DNA of 56,296 bases from a virus, in IMG/VR virus record IMGVR_UViG_3300020438_000049, positions 1 to 56,296 of that record, one strand, 5' to 3'. Of the stretch, positions 47,401-52,423 are shown piece by piece; position 1 is the stretch's first letter, and every line of letters starts with the position of its first letter. Under the pieces are notes generated by a model, which saw only the letters and a list, made by a program, of their open reading frames with translations, was not told where the DNA came from and made no database searches. The translations under genes and the position numbers were made by a program.

Positions 47401-47899
47401 AGAATAATGCACTTAAATTCTGTATTTCAGTTCCTTTTGAATGTGCCTGTCTATCAGAAGTATTAAAAACTAAATTTTCTGCATCTAATTCATTAACATA
47501 TGAAGTAACTCCAGAAAATCCTCTATGACAATTCTCAAAAGTTGTTATTGTTTTGCTTTCGTATGTTATAATTTCATCGTCAATCTTAAGTAAACCCCAT
47601 GAATCAGGGAATCCATTGGTTCCTTCAGGTGTTTCCAGTAAATCTATAACAATATTAGTATCAGTAATTGATACATCAACACCTAAACTAGCAGTATATA
47701 CGCAATTTGTATTATTATCGAGTTGAATATACCTATCAATATTCTGAATCAAGTCAACAGGAGCACCATCAAACTCCTGAGCAACATAATATTGCTTTAA
47801 AAAATCATTTATTAAAGGATAATCTTCCTTGACGTAAGAAGGAAGTTGATTTTCAACTATATTACTAAACTGTATTCTTTTATCTGTGGTGGATATCAT
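32447..47899 (-). CDS. gp7: Giant gp7-like baseplate wedge protein with YHYH domain and repeat arrays (5150 residues)
   Basis: One open frame of 15.45 kb. Residues about 1-290 resemble the C-terminal domain of T4 gp7: DFYSSKGTDKSFKILFKALY against T4 DFYSTKGIEASYKFLFKVLY as I recall it. Position between gp6 and gp8 also fits gene 7. T4 gp7 is 1032 residues, so most of this protein is extra. About residues 1255-1355 hold a YHYH domain (QHSPIIGWAYDGNPIYGPYG, then DQNNGRFCVTPEF). At least six NH-x-x-x-TG-x-x-(V/L)-x-Y ... YYV units are scattered between about residues 850 and 3150. Residues about 3590-4350 carry nine FTC...H-x-YPR-type repeats. Gly-Tyr repeats recur throughout. The C-terminal part has LVFVNDILQVPGKGFRFDGG. 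It is probably a wedge anchored by its N-terminus with a long external beta extension. Confidence 0.88.
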   Translation of the reverse strand: MISTTDKRIQFSNIVENQLPSYVKEDYPLINDFLKQYYVAQEFDGAPVDLIQNIDRYIQLDNNTNCVYTASLGVDVSITDTNIVIDLLETPEGTNGFPDSWGLLKIDDEIITYESKTITTFENCHRGFSGVTSYVNELDAENLVFNTSDRQAHSKGTEIQNLSALFLKQFLIKTKQQILPGIGERDLTPEVNQNVFIKQASDFYSSKGTDKSFKILFKALYNQDVDVIKPRDNLLTPSNAQYKVADHFIVESVSGDPSELSTATLFQDTYSDTITKAYAPITYVEKVSTGTAGVAKTFYKLAVDSGYSRSGMTDGAIYGEFSVHSKTRVIGNVGVGTTTLDVDSTVGFPKNGELSIQYKNLSVGIVSYSSKSLTQFYGCTNLNGTILDGTDVGINTYAYGYSSQDQSKVIKIRINSVINSIDFDSSAYGYSAGDKVKINTLGIGATGFKSHNWFYNGCPVYNVKSFSLVDASDQTWEIVLDSNHFFRKGDSAILNGRDSFPKNCEIASVSSDKSFVISGQGALSASDVYNIRRSISKAVPSGSNAIGVGISVFSTDVQNTYVSSNKLLVASSSIPSYGTQPLDAYDHSVTFSGTFSGEDWEVSTQDHSFYTGDSIYYSPNKITQNFINSAGQPTSRIVDGPALVDEGIYFVYRVNLNTIKLSKSKADILSGRFISISTEYPITVTDNKIQKTEYNNKTLETQKILREVCPANNEGTESKTKSGFTGILINGVEILNYKSRDFLYNGEVKSIDLLATGSGYDVINPPDLKIDDNVGTGATGHVSVSGSIEEVRVIDSGFDYHEKPIITISGGNGFGALVTPNMKTVPHQVKFNATQKGERIILGQANSLINFTEVHKFITGEKVIYISDNETGVGGLSTSTSYYVDVINDYKIRLHNKSWEAVAGINTVTFTSYGTGNQVIKSFTNKNVVESVNVINAGSGYENKKRVVGTIGISTSLNTINIPDHGYESGELIVYTSQETPVDGLTSGNEYYVTKVNNDSFRLSQVGSGEIYSNYYYNTNQFLDLISVGVGAHSFNYPEIKLKLVTSGFTTTAYEAELQPIVRGELTSVRLSDNGVGYGSSDVINLEKQPLVTLVSGVNAQIEAIVDNGTIVDVLIKSPGKDYSSVNLDIIGTGSGAVLTPIITNGGITSIKIIQGGANYTSGNTYINAISSGTGAKFKTNLQSWNINLVSRNINKFTVDDGYLVDGINSNFSLQYSHLYAPRQLRERIFSVDQVGRTMYGNYDLGKDLGGNETTSSQHSPIIGWAYDGNPIYGPYGYITKAGGIIAQMKTGYSSKDSVSLANRPVGFPEGFFVEDYKYQKVSDETVLDQNNGRFCVTPEFPEGTYAYFATIDEDIASSGQFVGYKQPVFPYLIGDKFKSSPNSFNFNQDSNQDDYSLMGTDWARNTTPYNLHENGIDYKYISLPNELKQTADITGVGPGKIESIGIETGGTGYSVGDKVIFDNADSKGSGASARVSMVDGKTFDTISVASSIITNCEIYPSNSYEVLAPAAHNFLNGNLVTVSGISTTSSGLEGVYPITVEQGSFTLVGLGTDVAAGNPEVTGIITYFNTSGDFSWVNINDEFEVGEPGGFDNLPEKIKVLNKDERSSRIRVLRNVGGDVGISTGANLAADSAIVEDSKKFTIPAGFSTTFSGKRNTQYYFDPIEQVGFGLTVGMAYVASITNPGAGLSIIHINTRGIYLPNHNLNTGDEVTYSPDVDPVYSGDESIGIATIIGNTVSTPGPIAVGQKLFVAKINSNLIGLSTVRVGMGTTGAFVGLASEFRDSTTLLFNGAGTGEGHSLKTNYEQITATVTRHLATANLTEEHGLTNGDNVVVSVNPGVASTYVVKYNDFNRKLILNELSFTEVNVDIANDSIRIDNHGLVTGQKVVYTAISPSGGLQNNRIYYIYVQDHNIIKLCTTLWETEQFKPNFANITSASDGNLGPVNPPISAFKDSTVVFNVGDASLAFIRDSQPYSAFELDFYTDTNFTEPWNNRVSDIVRNGLAGINSTATVSITIDRHAPDSLFYNLSPLYETDLPPVKEQVAFDTEVFDNNKIAVTESEFSGSRIVAIGDTNKFDFTVAQLPESTSYKNGNPALSYKTSSRSANGSICSISIVNGGANYYSLPGITSVASFTGKDAIVKPFSTSVGCIKNTKINDIGFDFPSDPTLRPTTNLPQVLTLDALSRLDSVGISSAGRGYIKAPTLLVFDGRTKKRIDGIEIKYKLGDDQVSIIKNKENLNSIIPTILPVNNTNGIGIATIGFTTATKEVVIGFNTGFSQEFPLSIGDKFLVENVSVGVGSTGFGFNSSEYEYKMFVVSKTTPNLGGIGSIFYNLDGYLPSGEQPGEYDVVNSVGRVIPERDFPIFDISLKNNIFATKETIVSNSATGVVQSWNPVTGELKVISNDNFIVNEQIIGSSSAASGITSSIKTFDSNMVLDVSSKVSSGWETNSGFLDDNQQRIQDSLYYQNFSYALKSRIAYDTWQDVVSTLNHTLGFKKYSDYDLVSDSSLPEGGSGYYIKGGGTGVENHVPASMVVGVTTSLTFSDVVSENIGVGNLNCVADFDLVSENALQIGNNTLSNEIRFTSKTLTDYFESIGNRVLSIDDISPTFNSNPRPTPFSVVSNFTLADVRAQKYITYVRDKRYLGERQIMIVDIINDNYNAYISQYARVETEYDLGTFDFTVQGTDGQLLFYPTRSTVNDFDITCLSYNIDDNLAGIGTTTIGSTTINTGSFDISGGTTTIAEFHANYTLGGKVLVEITGSSNEYEMDELNFIVDAFGKIDIIEYPQITTDVGEVASAGMGTYHAYNDGVKVKIDFIPYPATNRLFTVEPSEVNDTDDTITMVNHKLSTGSGLKYTEGALPIGGLTDGTTYYVINVSADIIQLATTEENAKENIAIDLTTSGTGQQFFRVLTVINCIYKELNESLVGFGTQVNMKHARLESDAVQISASGMPTPQVIMRYPTQLDATTDGFDGAYFIAFVETGAQGTASAIRYFSEHMIIDDYNEGLQTGEVYEAEWGVLSHNNVAGLGTFGYELVKNPGGTSFVEVTFTAPANKASRVTYFMNALKVQDDLQDQITFDNALIQSESGTYEGTHSDIKRAFNLTHNNYPIFDREFDGSDTEIISILDNTIKLPNHYFVTGEKLTYEPIGLGSSTNIGIVTTTISGIGQTDKLPRTVYAVKVDEEKIKLAGSAEDALLGTPEILDISSVGIGTTMRFVADRQNTKVIVALDNIIQSPVVSTALTTHLDQQLFTTDNLVQVGSITSIFGGDLIKIGDEIMKVEGVGIGTANGIRVRRPWLGTKVGYAATSALVTKVQGNYNIVDNVLNFVEAPYGNVPFSSTTNEPDERDWVGIETGSSFQGRSFMRSGIPDTSTEAYSNNYIFDDISSEFDAINSTFTLKTEGGNFTGVEQDNAVVLINDIFQEPGLVGDYFLEQSAGITSVTFVGTARTITNDVGISSFPRGGVIVSVGSEEGLGYQPLVDAGGSPNVSIAGTIGSVSVGNSGSGYRSGVQTVVNVGVRTTPNITSKVVDIGTASVSGGHVTGIAVTNPQVFNAPSEIQHVDYTRTNGITTITTINPHGLSETEMVILSGIAFTCDYAPAVSIYDAQYDNVSGIMTVMTSTSHGIGSDKQVIFTGLAMTCGLDNGATTHVYPRGKDIAYDRPINILDDGAHYTVTNAVYDPYEGVMTITINNHGFGNGKFVKLLEDSISFTCDKDNYETVHAYPRKGDHSIDRWLKVYDVTVNTFKVNVLDFTQRPSSNTTIHAFHSALQNGLVYNNGKITVDVGAAGPSDQYTHTWAGGTSADALLTGGDHTHRFVSASTGAVVTGGDYNHTFASAVDGGVSVTGIGTTTPIDATYDAAKGELVLTIPNHPYTVDDTATVNANAVTFTCKQDGNTTNHSYPRATDPVAGIATAIVGTSQNTITLLVGKSPLVKYDVTDASYLGSTGKLVLTIGDHALRGSSTFSVNNVTYDGVSGIMTMTTASAHNMSDGDKIKIADNAIVFTCGQDGNNSNHSYPRAAVHKGNGVVEPDPASNKWLPISKVTANTFTVRVVDRIPSTNVTPHTFVSATANGLTKAGESIRISDDSLTFTCSMDDYVSPHTYPRGTDPIYQTSVSVAATTNNTITLDVGLSTSVNYSVTNADYTASTGIMTMTLSEPHSLVAGRNIKIAKESLTFTCTKDGNATQHKYPRKPDKNYNGVDVIGIGTLVQHNVTNATYIPSNGNLVLTIGANHGLKIDDSVKIKTNSLVFTCAMDSNATNHPYPRLTDPIHDKFVKISSSNQSAGTITLNVGTTPEVAHNVSAATYNPESGEMELTIGLHTLTAGTSIRLAANSLNFSCNNGGVQNRTYPRASGANTSSGADYVYNTSIKILSVTTTTILINVNDPVNPGPISHNYPHTFISATAGAVKSGGNYNHTYVGGTVANAVSVGSTVISVNIGVSTVPTFYSSGGKVQQAIVAPRAKNLSPSGADPAIDGSVVVKVLDSTTFEVNSGLSTRHHNYARGGKVDPFLDVVIDQPLSYSNIPLVYSGSAAAGVGTYATADIIVGQGSSIISFSIKNSGYRYGVGEKLTVSSGGTLGIPTTSNFEEFQLTVQDIFTDEFNGWSMGMLQTLDNVDHLFDANRINFPIKVGGNLIAIKSSEGSNINVEDTLLVFVNDILQVPGKGFRFDGGSVITFGEAPKKGDTSKILFYKGSGDVDVVFRNIIDTVKRGDTLEIDNDVERGQHWSLEEDERIATNILSIDTAETDPYTGPGNVSDSNLLRPVTWCRQTADMIIDETEVGKARELYEPVISPTAYITKAISAGSTEIYVDNLRPLFDGKNENNVDPYLLFQKKVTFVDMETQVGASATATVSGDGIISITVTDGGVGYTTAPTVSIQNPIGIGSTALATATVNNTGSISAVSITYNGEGYTSIPQVLISPPTLTEETKPINWFAGDSGVIVGFGTTTIANSDTMLFDFHIPYGSDLRDASIVGSAITLSQIQQGDFFVVKNSTVGVAHTLIRSYDLNDTVVAIGTEFVNNIYVVGSVENKTVNIPGVGVTMVRRVGSRITGLSTITFDSTGITFDSEIYTMDNSVVGSGNSYVGTIETPIGIGDYSWGKLQTKSKLQNSYKFYGGNGIGVGETSTSATGIHTSSIVRRFEPLRSINYIV
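34850..37130 (-). repeat. Nine-copy protein repeat array (FTC-x-x-D ... H-x-YPR) inside the giant gene
   Basis: Within residues about 3590-4350 of the giant, an FTC-type motif followed in most copies by H-x-YPR recurs near nucleotides 37110, 36980, 36765, 36230, 35885, 35625, 35370, 35140 and 34885. Examples are TFTCKQDGNTTNHSYPR, TFTCTKDGNATQHKYPR and VFTCAMDSNATNHPYPR. The first copy lacks H-x-YPR and the last is degenerate (FSCNNGGVQNRTYPR). Copies are 130-535 bases apart and diverged in DNA, so this is an old protein-level duplication rather than a recent DNA repeat. Confidence 0.85.
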
Positions 47900-47904
47900 T
47901 TATT

Positions 47905-49959
47905 TTAGTATGATGGTGATGATGATGAAGAAGAAGTTGCTCCTGTAGAACCTGTGTTTATACTATTATTAGTAGTAGTCCCTGTAGTTTCTGTGGATGT
48001 TCTTGAAGTTCCTGTAGCTGTAGTAGTTACTGTTACAGCACCACCCTCTCTAACCAATGATCCATTATGATAACTAGAGGTTACAATGTAGTTCGATGCT
48101 GCTGGATCTAATCCTGATGATATTTCATCAACGATTGGTTCAAATGTGCTATTGCTTATGTCTAATTGTAGATATAAATCCTGTAATCCAATCACGTCAT
48201 TGGATTTAGGACAAGCAGAGATCTCAAGAATTGCCTGACCATCTTTAAGTTTGCCCGATGTTATGTTTATCGGGTTCAATGTAACTATTCCCTTAGTATA
48301 ATTTATAAACCCAACGTTACGCCTTATTATGGAAGGTGATGTTGAATTGAGAGATGGTATAGAAAATAGGAATAATGAACCAGTTTCTCTGTTTGAATCT
48401 GGAACATCCGACAAATATACGTCAAAATCAAGTCCTGCAACCCTAATTGGAGAAGATTTGATGTTATAACCATCCATACTCTTGATATAGAAGGCATTTC
48501 CAAACCCAACTGAGTACTCAGCAAAGGAATTTGTCACCAATCTAAGATCTCTTCTGATCTGAACTGTTGTAATATTAGATGTAATAGACTCTTGACTCTG
48601 ATCAAGGATGTTTAGGAACTTACTATACTTAAATCTTGCTCCATATTTGTTCAAATCTGACGAATCTGCATATTTTGCTGCATTATTTGAGACAACTGTA
48701 GAAACTTCTTCCGCATTTCCTACCAAATTACTGTTATAATAGAGTTTTGAATCAACTTCAAGGTAAAGGTACTTCAAATCAAGAATTTCTGGAACAATTC
48801 CTGCTACTGAATACTTCTTAAGCTTCAATTTGATCTGCTCTTTGACCAAATTAGGTAAAAAATCACCAAATCTTGGTTTTATACTGATAAAGACCTTACC
48901 ATACTGAGGTGGAACCAGTTCTTCACCTCCAAAAACAGAAATTGACTCTGTTTCGGGATAAATTTTTGCTGGAATTAGTGATTCATAGTCACTTGCAGTC
49001 AATGCACGGTTCTGAGATGCATAGATTCTAGGTGCAAACTTCTTAATAGAGTCAACTCCTTCAATCTCTTCACCACCAGACCCACTTGACCCTGTTGTTA
49101 ACAATGAAATACCATTAGTAACATTATGAACACCATCATTCTGTATATACGTTAACCTACCACTAAAGGTAAATTGATTAACACCATTCGCCATTTCGCC
49201 ATTAGAGACAATATAACTTATATCAATTTCTTCACCTTCTTGCAATTTTCTTCCAAAAACACCATCTCCGAAGAATATTTCATATCTTTCATCATTTACT
49301 TCTTGAATGTAGAAGACTTTTGAGTCACTAGTGATGTCAAAGAGGTTATCTTGGTAAGAATATCTGAATTTTTGGTTAGTAGTACCTGCTTCAACCTTAA
49401 TTAGAGTAGTATCAACCCCTATATTAGGTAAAATAAACCTTTGATTTGGGTTCTGAGAGGTAAATGTGTAATTTTGCTTTAAAAGTGTTCCTTCATAGAG
49501 TATAATATCGTCAAAATTAGCAATTCCATCAATTACAGGTCGTGTTACTGGGTTACAGATGGAAAAAACATAAGATTGGTTCCCAAAAGACCCCGATGTT
49601 GCTGCTACTGGACCTGGTTGAAGTGTTATAGTTGATGGTCTAGGGGTAATATTTGACGCATTTACGAAAAAACTAACCGATGCCCTTGATGCAGTCCTTG
49701 ATCTAGGTAAATATCCAATATTTCTTGCTAACGATACCACATTTTCCCGTAAAGTCGCACTATCAATGAATACTTCGTTCGTTACCATGTTGGCATTGTA
49801 CGAAGTGATGTAAGTATTATATGCCAGAAGGTCTATAATAGTAGATAAGTTAGAACCTTCAAAATCATAATCGGTAAACTTAGAGTTTGCCCTCAAATAA
49901 TCTTTAAGTGTTGTTTTAACCTGATCAAAATCAAGGTTAGAGAAATTTACTAGTGGCAT
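47905..49959 (-). CDS. gp6: gp6 baseplate wedge protein
   Basis: The 684 residues match T4 gp6 (660 residues) in size, position and N-terminus: VNFSNLDFDQVKTTLKDYLR, NLSTIIDLLAYNTYITSYNA, NMVTNEVFIDSATLRENVVS and ARNIGYLPRSRTASRASVSF. The body has the J-protein-like wedge core (VFYIQEVNDERYEIFFGDG, EIDISYIVSNGEMANGVNQF, ALTASDYESLIPAKIYPETE). Gp6 forms the inner ring joining wedges around the baseplate hub. The C-terminus is extended by a Ser/Thr/Gly low-complexity tail of about 45 residues. It starts one base after gp25 ends and lies five bases before the giant gene, so all three are probably co-translated. Confidence 0.95.
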   Translation of the reverse strand: MPLVNFSNLDFDQVKTTLKDYLRANSKFTDYDFEGSNLSTIIDLLAYNTYITSYNANMVTNEVFIDSATLRENVVSLARNIGYLPRSRTASRASVSFFVNASNITPRPSTITLQPGPVAATSGSFGNQSYVFSICNPVTRPVIDGIANFDDIILYEGTLLKQNYTFTSQNPNQRFILPNIGVDTTLIKVEAGTTNQKFRYSYQDNLFDITSDSKVFYIQEVNDERYEIFFGDGVFGRKLQEGEEIDISYIVSNGEMANGVNQFTFSGRLTYIQNDGVHNVTNGISLLTTGSSGSGGEEIEGVDSIKKFAPRIYASQNRALTASDYESLIPAKIYPETESISVFGGEELVPPQYGKVFISIKPRFGDFLPNLVKEQIKLKLKKYSVAGIVPEILDLKYLYLEVDSKLYYNSNLVGNAEEVSTVVSNNAAKYADSSDLNKYGARFKYSKFLNILDQSQESITSNITTVQIRRDLRLVTNSFAEYSVGFGNAFYIKSMDGYNIKSSPIRVAGLDFDVYLSDVPDSNRETGSLFLFSIPSLNSTSPSIIRRNVGFINYTKGIVTLNPINITSGKLKDGQAILEISACPKSNDVIGLQDLYLQLDISNSTFEPIVDEISSGLDPAASNYIVTSSYHNGSLVREGGAVTVTTTATGTSRTSTETTGTTTNNSINTGSTGATSSSSSSPSY

Positions 49960-49960
49960 T

Positions 49961-50362
49961 TTACCTAGTTGGTTGCAAAACGAATTGTAATTGTTGCTGC
50001 GGAACGTCTGCTCCTATGATTTCATATATTATGGTTACATCATATGAGTTTTCTTCAAAATTAGGATCTGCTTGAACATCGATTAACTCGACTCTGGGTT
50101 CATAGTTCCTAATTGACTGTTCTATTTCATCAACAATAGTCGATGCAGAAATATTATCAAGATTTTCAAAAAGTGTTTTATATATCCTTGACCCAAAATC
50201 AGGATCAAATGGTTTTTCACCAGGAAGAGTAAATACTATATTCCTTACGGATCTTGCAATAGCATTTTCATTTTTAATTCCAATAATATCACCATTCAGT
50301 GGATTAGACTGAAAAGTCATACTAATATCCTTAAAACCTTGACTGACTCTTTCTAGAGGCAT
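49961..50362 (-). CDS. gp25: gp25 baseplate wedge protein
   Basis: The 133 residues match T4 gp25 (132 residues): NENAIARSVRNIVFTLPGEK, PFDPDFGSRIYKTLFENLDN, then EQSIRNYEPRVELIDVQADP with the EPR motif (residues 88-90) conserved in gp25-like and type VI secretion TssE proteins. Gp25 anchors the first sheath ring to the baseplate wedge. It leads the gp25-gp6-gp7 block as in related phages. CTAAATA lies 25 bases upstream of the start. Confidence 0.95.
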   Translation of the reverse strand: MPLERVSQGFKDISMTFQSNPLNGDIIGIKNENAIARSVRNIVFTLPGEKPFDPDFGSRIYKTLFENLDNISASTIVDEIEQSIRNYEPRVELIDVQADPNFEENSYDVTIIYEIIGADVPQQQLQFVLQPTR

Positions 50363-50386
50363 TATAAAATACTCTTACTATCTTAT

Positions 50387-50393
50387 TATTTAG
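50387..50393 (-). promoter_or_regulatory. Late-promoter-like CTAAATA for gp25
   Basis: CTAAATAA lies 25 bases before the gp25 ATG and begins directly after the TGA stop of the 53-residue gene. Confidence 0.55.
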
Positions 50394-50555
50394 TCAAGAT
50401 TTATAAAGTTCATCATCATAATCCAATCCATCTGCCTCATATAGGTCATTATTTACCTTATGGTCAGTTTTTTTAGGTGTTATACCGTCATTTGCTATCT
50501 CACGGAGCATTTTTTGATGCTGATCATTACCCAAATTATCCAAAAAGTCGTTCAT
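50394..50555 (-). CDS. Small acidic protein upstream of gp25 (53 residues)
   Basis: MNDFLDNLGNDQHQKMLREI begins a short charged protein ending DLYEADGLDYDDELYKS. It is unrecognised. Its support is a clean frame filling the gap between gp25 and the 219-residue gene, GATAAATA 22 bases upstream, and late-promoter spacing to gp25. It could be a baseplate assembly factor, but this is inference from position. Confidence 0.7.
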   Translation of the reverse strand: MNDFLDNLGNDQHQKMLREIANDGITPKKTDHKVNNDLYEADGLDYDDELYKS

Positions 50556-50575
50556 AAGTATACTAAGAGCTCATT

Positions 50576-51235
50576 CTATTTATCTGCATCTCTTTCTTTT
50601 GCTGTTTTCCAGAAGTAGTTCTCTTCACTACCTAATCCATCCCTATCATGTCCATTCTCAACCTGATAGTATACAGTTGATACTTTAAAATCAGGATTCA
50701 ATGGTTCTTTAGGTGTTAGACTATTATCATAGATACGCATTCTATTATTTGGATATAATGCGAATTGACCATTATCTAGCTCAATAAGGTTATGTGATTT
50801 ATGTTCACTTGGATTCTCACTAGTAGAGTAATCAATAGCATCTACGTCTTGGTGATAGTTATCCAATGTACATATATACGTCCCTGTTTGGTTCCCGTAG
50901 TCCCTTGTATAGAGTTCAAAGTGCATTGACCCTATAAACTGCTTTTGGACTGCTACAACGCCATAATCCATACAATTCCAGAACTGTAGGTTATGTAGAG
51001 TCATATCGGGATCTGGTATCTCTGGTTCACTTAGAAAAGCAGATATAGGTAACTTGTCATACATTGCCCCATATTCGGGTAGGTAGGTCTCAAAATAAAA
51101 AGCACGTCCAGGTATCGATTTACACGACACCCAAACGCCTTTTACAAATTCGCCATGACCACTAGTATGATCTGTTAAGTACTCCTTTCTAACCCATACC
51201 TCATAAGAAGGTAGATTACAAATAAGTGCTGCCAT
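50576..51235 (-). CDS. Unknown 219-residue protein, probably cyanophage-conserved
   Basis: The N-terminal two thirds looks like a compact folded domain: MAALICNLPSYEVWVRKEYL, GVWVSCKSIPGRAFYFETYL, PEYGAMYDKLPISAFLSEPE and LQFWNCMDYGVVAVQKQFIG. The later part has YICTLDNYHQDVDAID and a polar C-terminus. I recall close relatives in cyanomyoviruses but no function. It does not match T4 gp53. The ATG directly follows the TAA of the 47-residue basic gene, so the two are coupled. Confidence 0.82.
   Translation of the reverse strand: MAALICNLPSYEVWVRKEYLTDHTSGHGEFVKGVWVSCKSIPGRAFYFETYLPEYGAMYDKLPISAFLSEPEIPDPDMTLHNLQFWNCMDYGVVAVQKQFIGSMHFELYTRDYGNQTGTYICTLDNYHQDVDAIDYSTSENPSEHKSHNLIELDNGQFALYPNNRMRIYDNSLTPKEPLNPDFKVSTVYYQVENGHDRDGLGSEENYFWKTAKERDADK
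50577..50584 (-). promoter_or_regulatory. Late promoter GATAAATA for the 53-residue gene
   Basis: GATAAATA, a NATAAATA late variant, lies 22 bases before the ATG. It overlaps the last codons and stop of the 219-residue gene. Confidence 0.6.
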
Positions 51236-51379
51236 TTACTTACCCTGCCCTCTTCTTCTTTTTGCGGCACTATTACGAGAGGAAGACGCATATTTGGTAT
51301 GCTTTCCATTTCCTTGACGAGTTTTTTTCGGTTTTGATTCTACTGTTTCAATACCATTAGCATTAAACATTTTTGCCAT
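51236..51379 (-). CDS. Tiny basic protein (47 residues)
   Basis: MAKMFNANGIETVESKPKKT is followed by RQGNGKHTKYASSSRNSAAK and RRRGQGK. It is strongly basic in its second half, which suggests nucleic-acid or ribosome association. Support comes from exact abutment with the genes on both sides (stop followed immediately by ATG at each junction) and my recollection of similar KTRQGx-type mini-proteins in cyanophages. The function is unknown. Confidence 0.75.
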   Translation of the reverse strand: MAKMFNANGIETVESKPKKTRQGNGKHTKYASSSRNSAAKRRRGQGK

Positions 51380-51598
51380 TTAACATCCCTCTGAATCGTG
51401 TACATTGTCATCGTCCCATTCTGAGACGTTATTATCGAGTTTCGCTCTGACCGAACTATCCGAGGCACGGACCCGATATGAAACCGAGTCACGCTTCGAG
51501 AGTTCAGTAAGAATCGCTGCTTGTAGATCCCAAAGATCATTAGTCTCTTTCTTATCTAAGTGGTGTTCTATCCACTCAACGATTGCTTTATCTGTCAT
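51380..51598 (-). CDS. Unknown small protein (72 residues)
   Basis: MTDKAIVEWIEHHLDKKETN, then DLWDLQAAILTELSKRDSVS form a helical N-terminal half. The C-terminal half is acidic (VSEWDDDNVHDSEGC). It is unrecognised. Its ATG overlaps the glycosyltransferase stop by one base, and its end abuts the tiny basic gene, so it is part of the same translational unit. Confidence 0.72.
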   Translation of the reverse strand: MTDKAIVEWIEHHLDKKETNDLWDLQAAILTELSKRDSVSYRVRASDSSVRAKLDNNVSEWDDDNVHDSEGC

Positions 51599-52401
51599 TA
51601 GATAATACGAGATTTTTCGTGCCCTACCCTAATACGAGGATCGCACCAGATTTCAAAACCTGCATCCATTGCATCTAAGCAGAACGATACGTCTTCGCCG
51701 CACATATCTTGAACACTACCAGACTCAAAGACTTGCATCTTAGGAGCGAACCAAGGATACTTAATCTTATCATCTTCAAAGACTCCCTTCTCTATCATCA
51801 ACCACCCAAAACCTGCATAGTCTACAGTAAATGGTTTCTTACGCTTACTGATTGACTCAATGGTTTCGTGATTCATAACTCCCCCATTCTTACGGAAGTC
51901 ATCTTCATCTAACCAGTGTGCGACAGATGTAGTCTTCCCATCCTCTGTGCAATACCATCCTGAGACGATTTGCTTCTTCTTAGTGTCATCTACTGTACCA
52001 TCTTCAGAGACAGCATCAGCAGGAATTGCCATATCACATAACTGCCAGAACTTGTTAGTATCAAAGACAATATCCGAGTCAATCCATAACTGATAGTCGT
52101 ATTCTAGTTTACCATCCCAAGGTATCTGATCTGGTCCACGTAATACATTTGCTCCGAGACACTTACATCTTGCGAAGTTTACCATAGAAGAGTAGTCCTG
52201 TGAGATCTGGATGGACATACCGTTCTGAACCATGTCAAAGCATAACTGCACAAAGTTCTTCAGATATATGTAAGATACTCCCCTACCTGGAAGACAAAAC
52301 ACAACGGTCTTCCCTTTCATTCTTTCTTTGATAGCTGCAATATCCCAGTCACCTGTTTTAGTCGCTGGTTTATTTGCTTTAACTGTAAATCCTTTTGCCA
52401 T
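51598..52401 (-). CDS. GT-A-like glycosyltransferase
   Basis: The 267-residue protein has a Rossmann-like start (GKTVVFCLPGRGVSYIYLKN), then YDYQLWIDSDIVF with D-S-D at residues 108-110, the metal-binding DxD motif of GT-A nucleotide-sugar transferases. Later come VDYAGFGWLMIEKGVF, GEDVSFCLDAMDAGFEIWCD and RIRVGHEKSRII, with the His-containing ending typical of the family. It probably modifies a sugar on a virion, host surface or DNA; the acceptor is unknown. It starts 23 bases after a perfect sigma70-type promoter with AGGA as ribosome binding site, so it could be expressed early. It is followed by four coupled small genes. Confidence 0.85.
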   Translation of the reverse strand: MAKGFTVKANKPATKTGDWDIAAIKERMKGKTVVFCLPGRGVSYIYLKNFVQLCFDMVQNGMSIQISQDYSSMVNFARCKCLGANVLRGPDQIPWDGKLEYDYQLWIDSDIVFDTNKFWQLCDMAIPADAVSEDGTVDDTKKKQIVSGWYCTEDGKTTSVAHWLDEDDFRKNGGVMNHETIESISKRKKPFTVDYAGFGWLMIEKGVFEDDKIKYPWFAPKMQVFESGSVQDMCGEDVSFCLDAMDAGFEIWCDPRIRVGHEKSRII

Positions 52402-52423
52402 AATTCCTAGTAGCTACACTTCA

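Noticed and set aside
50576-51235. Possible gp53 baseplate protein, from its place near gp25
   Set aside because: No similarity to the T4 gp53 sequence I recall, and the domain pattern differs.
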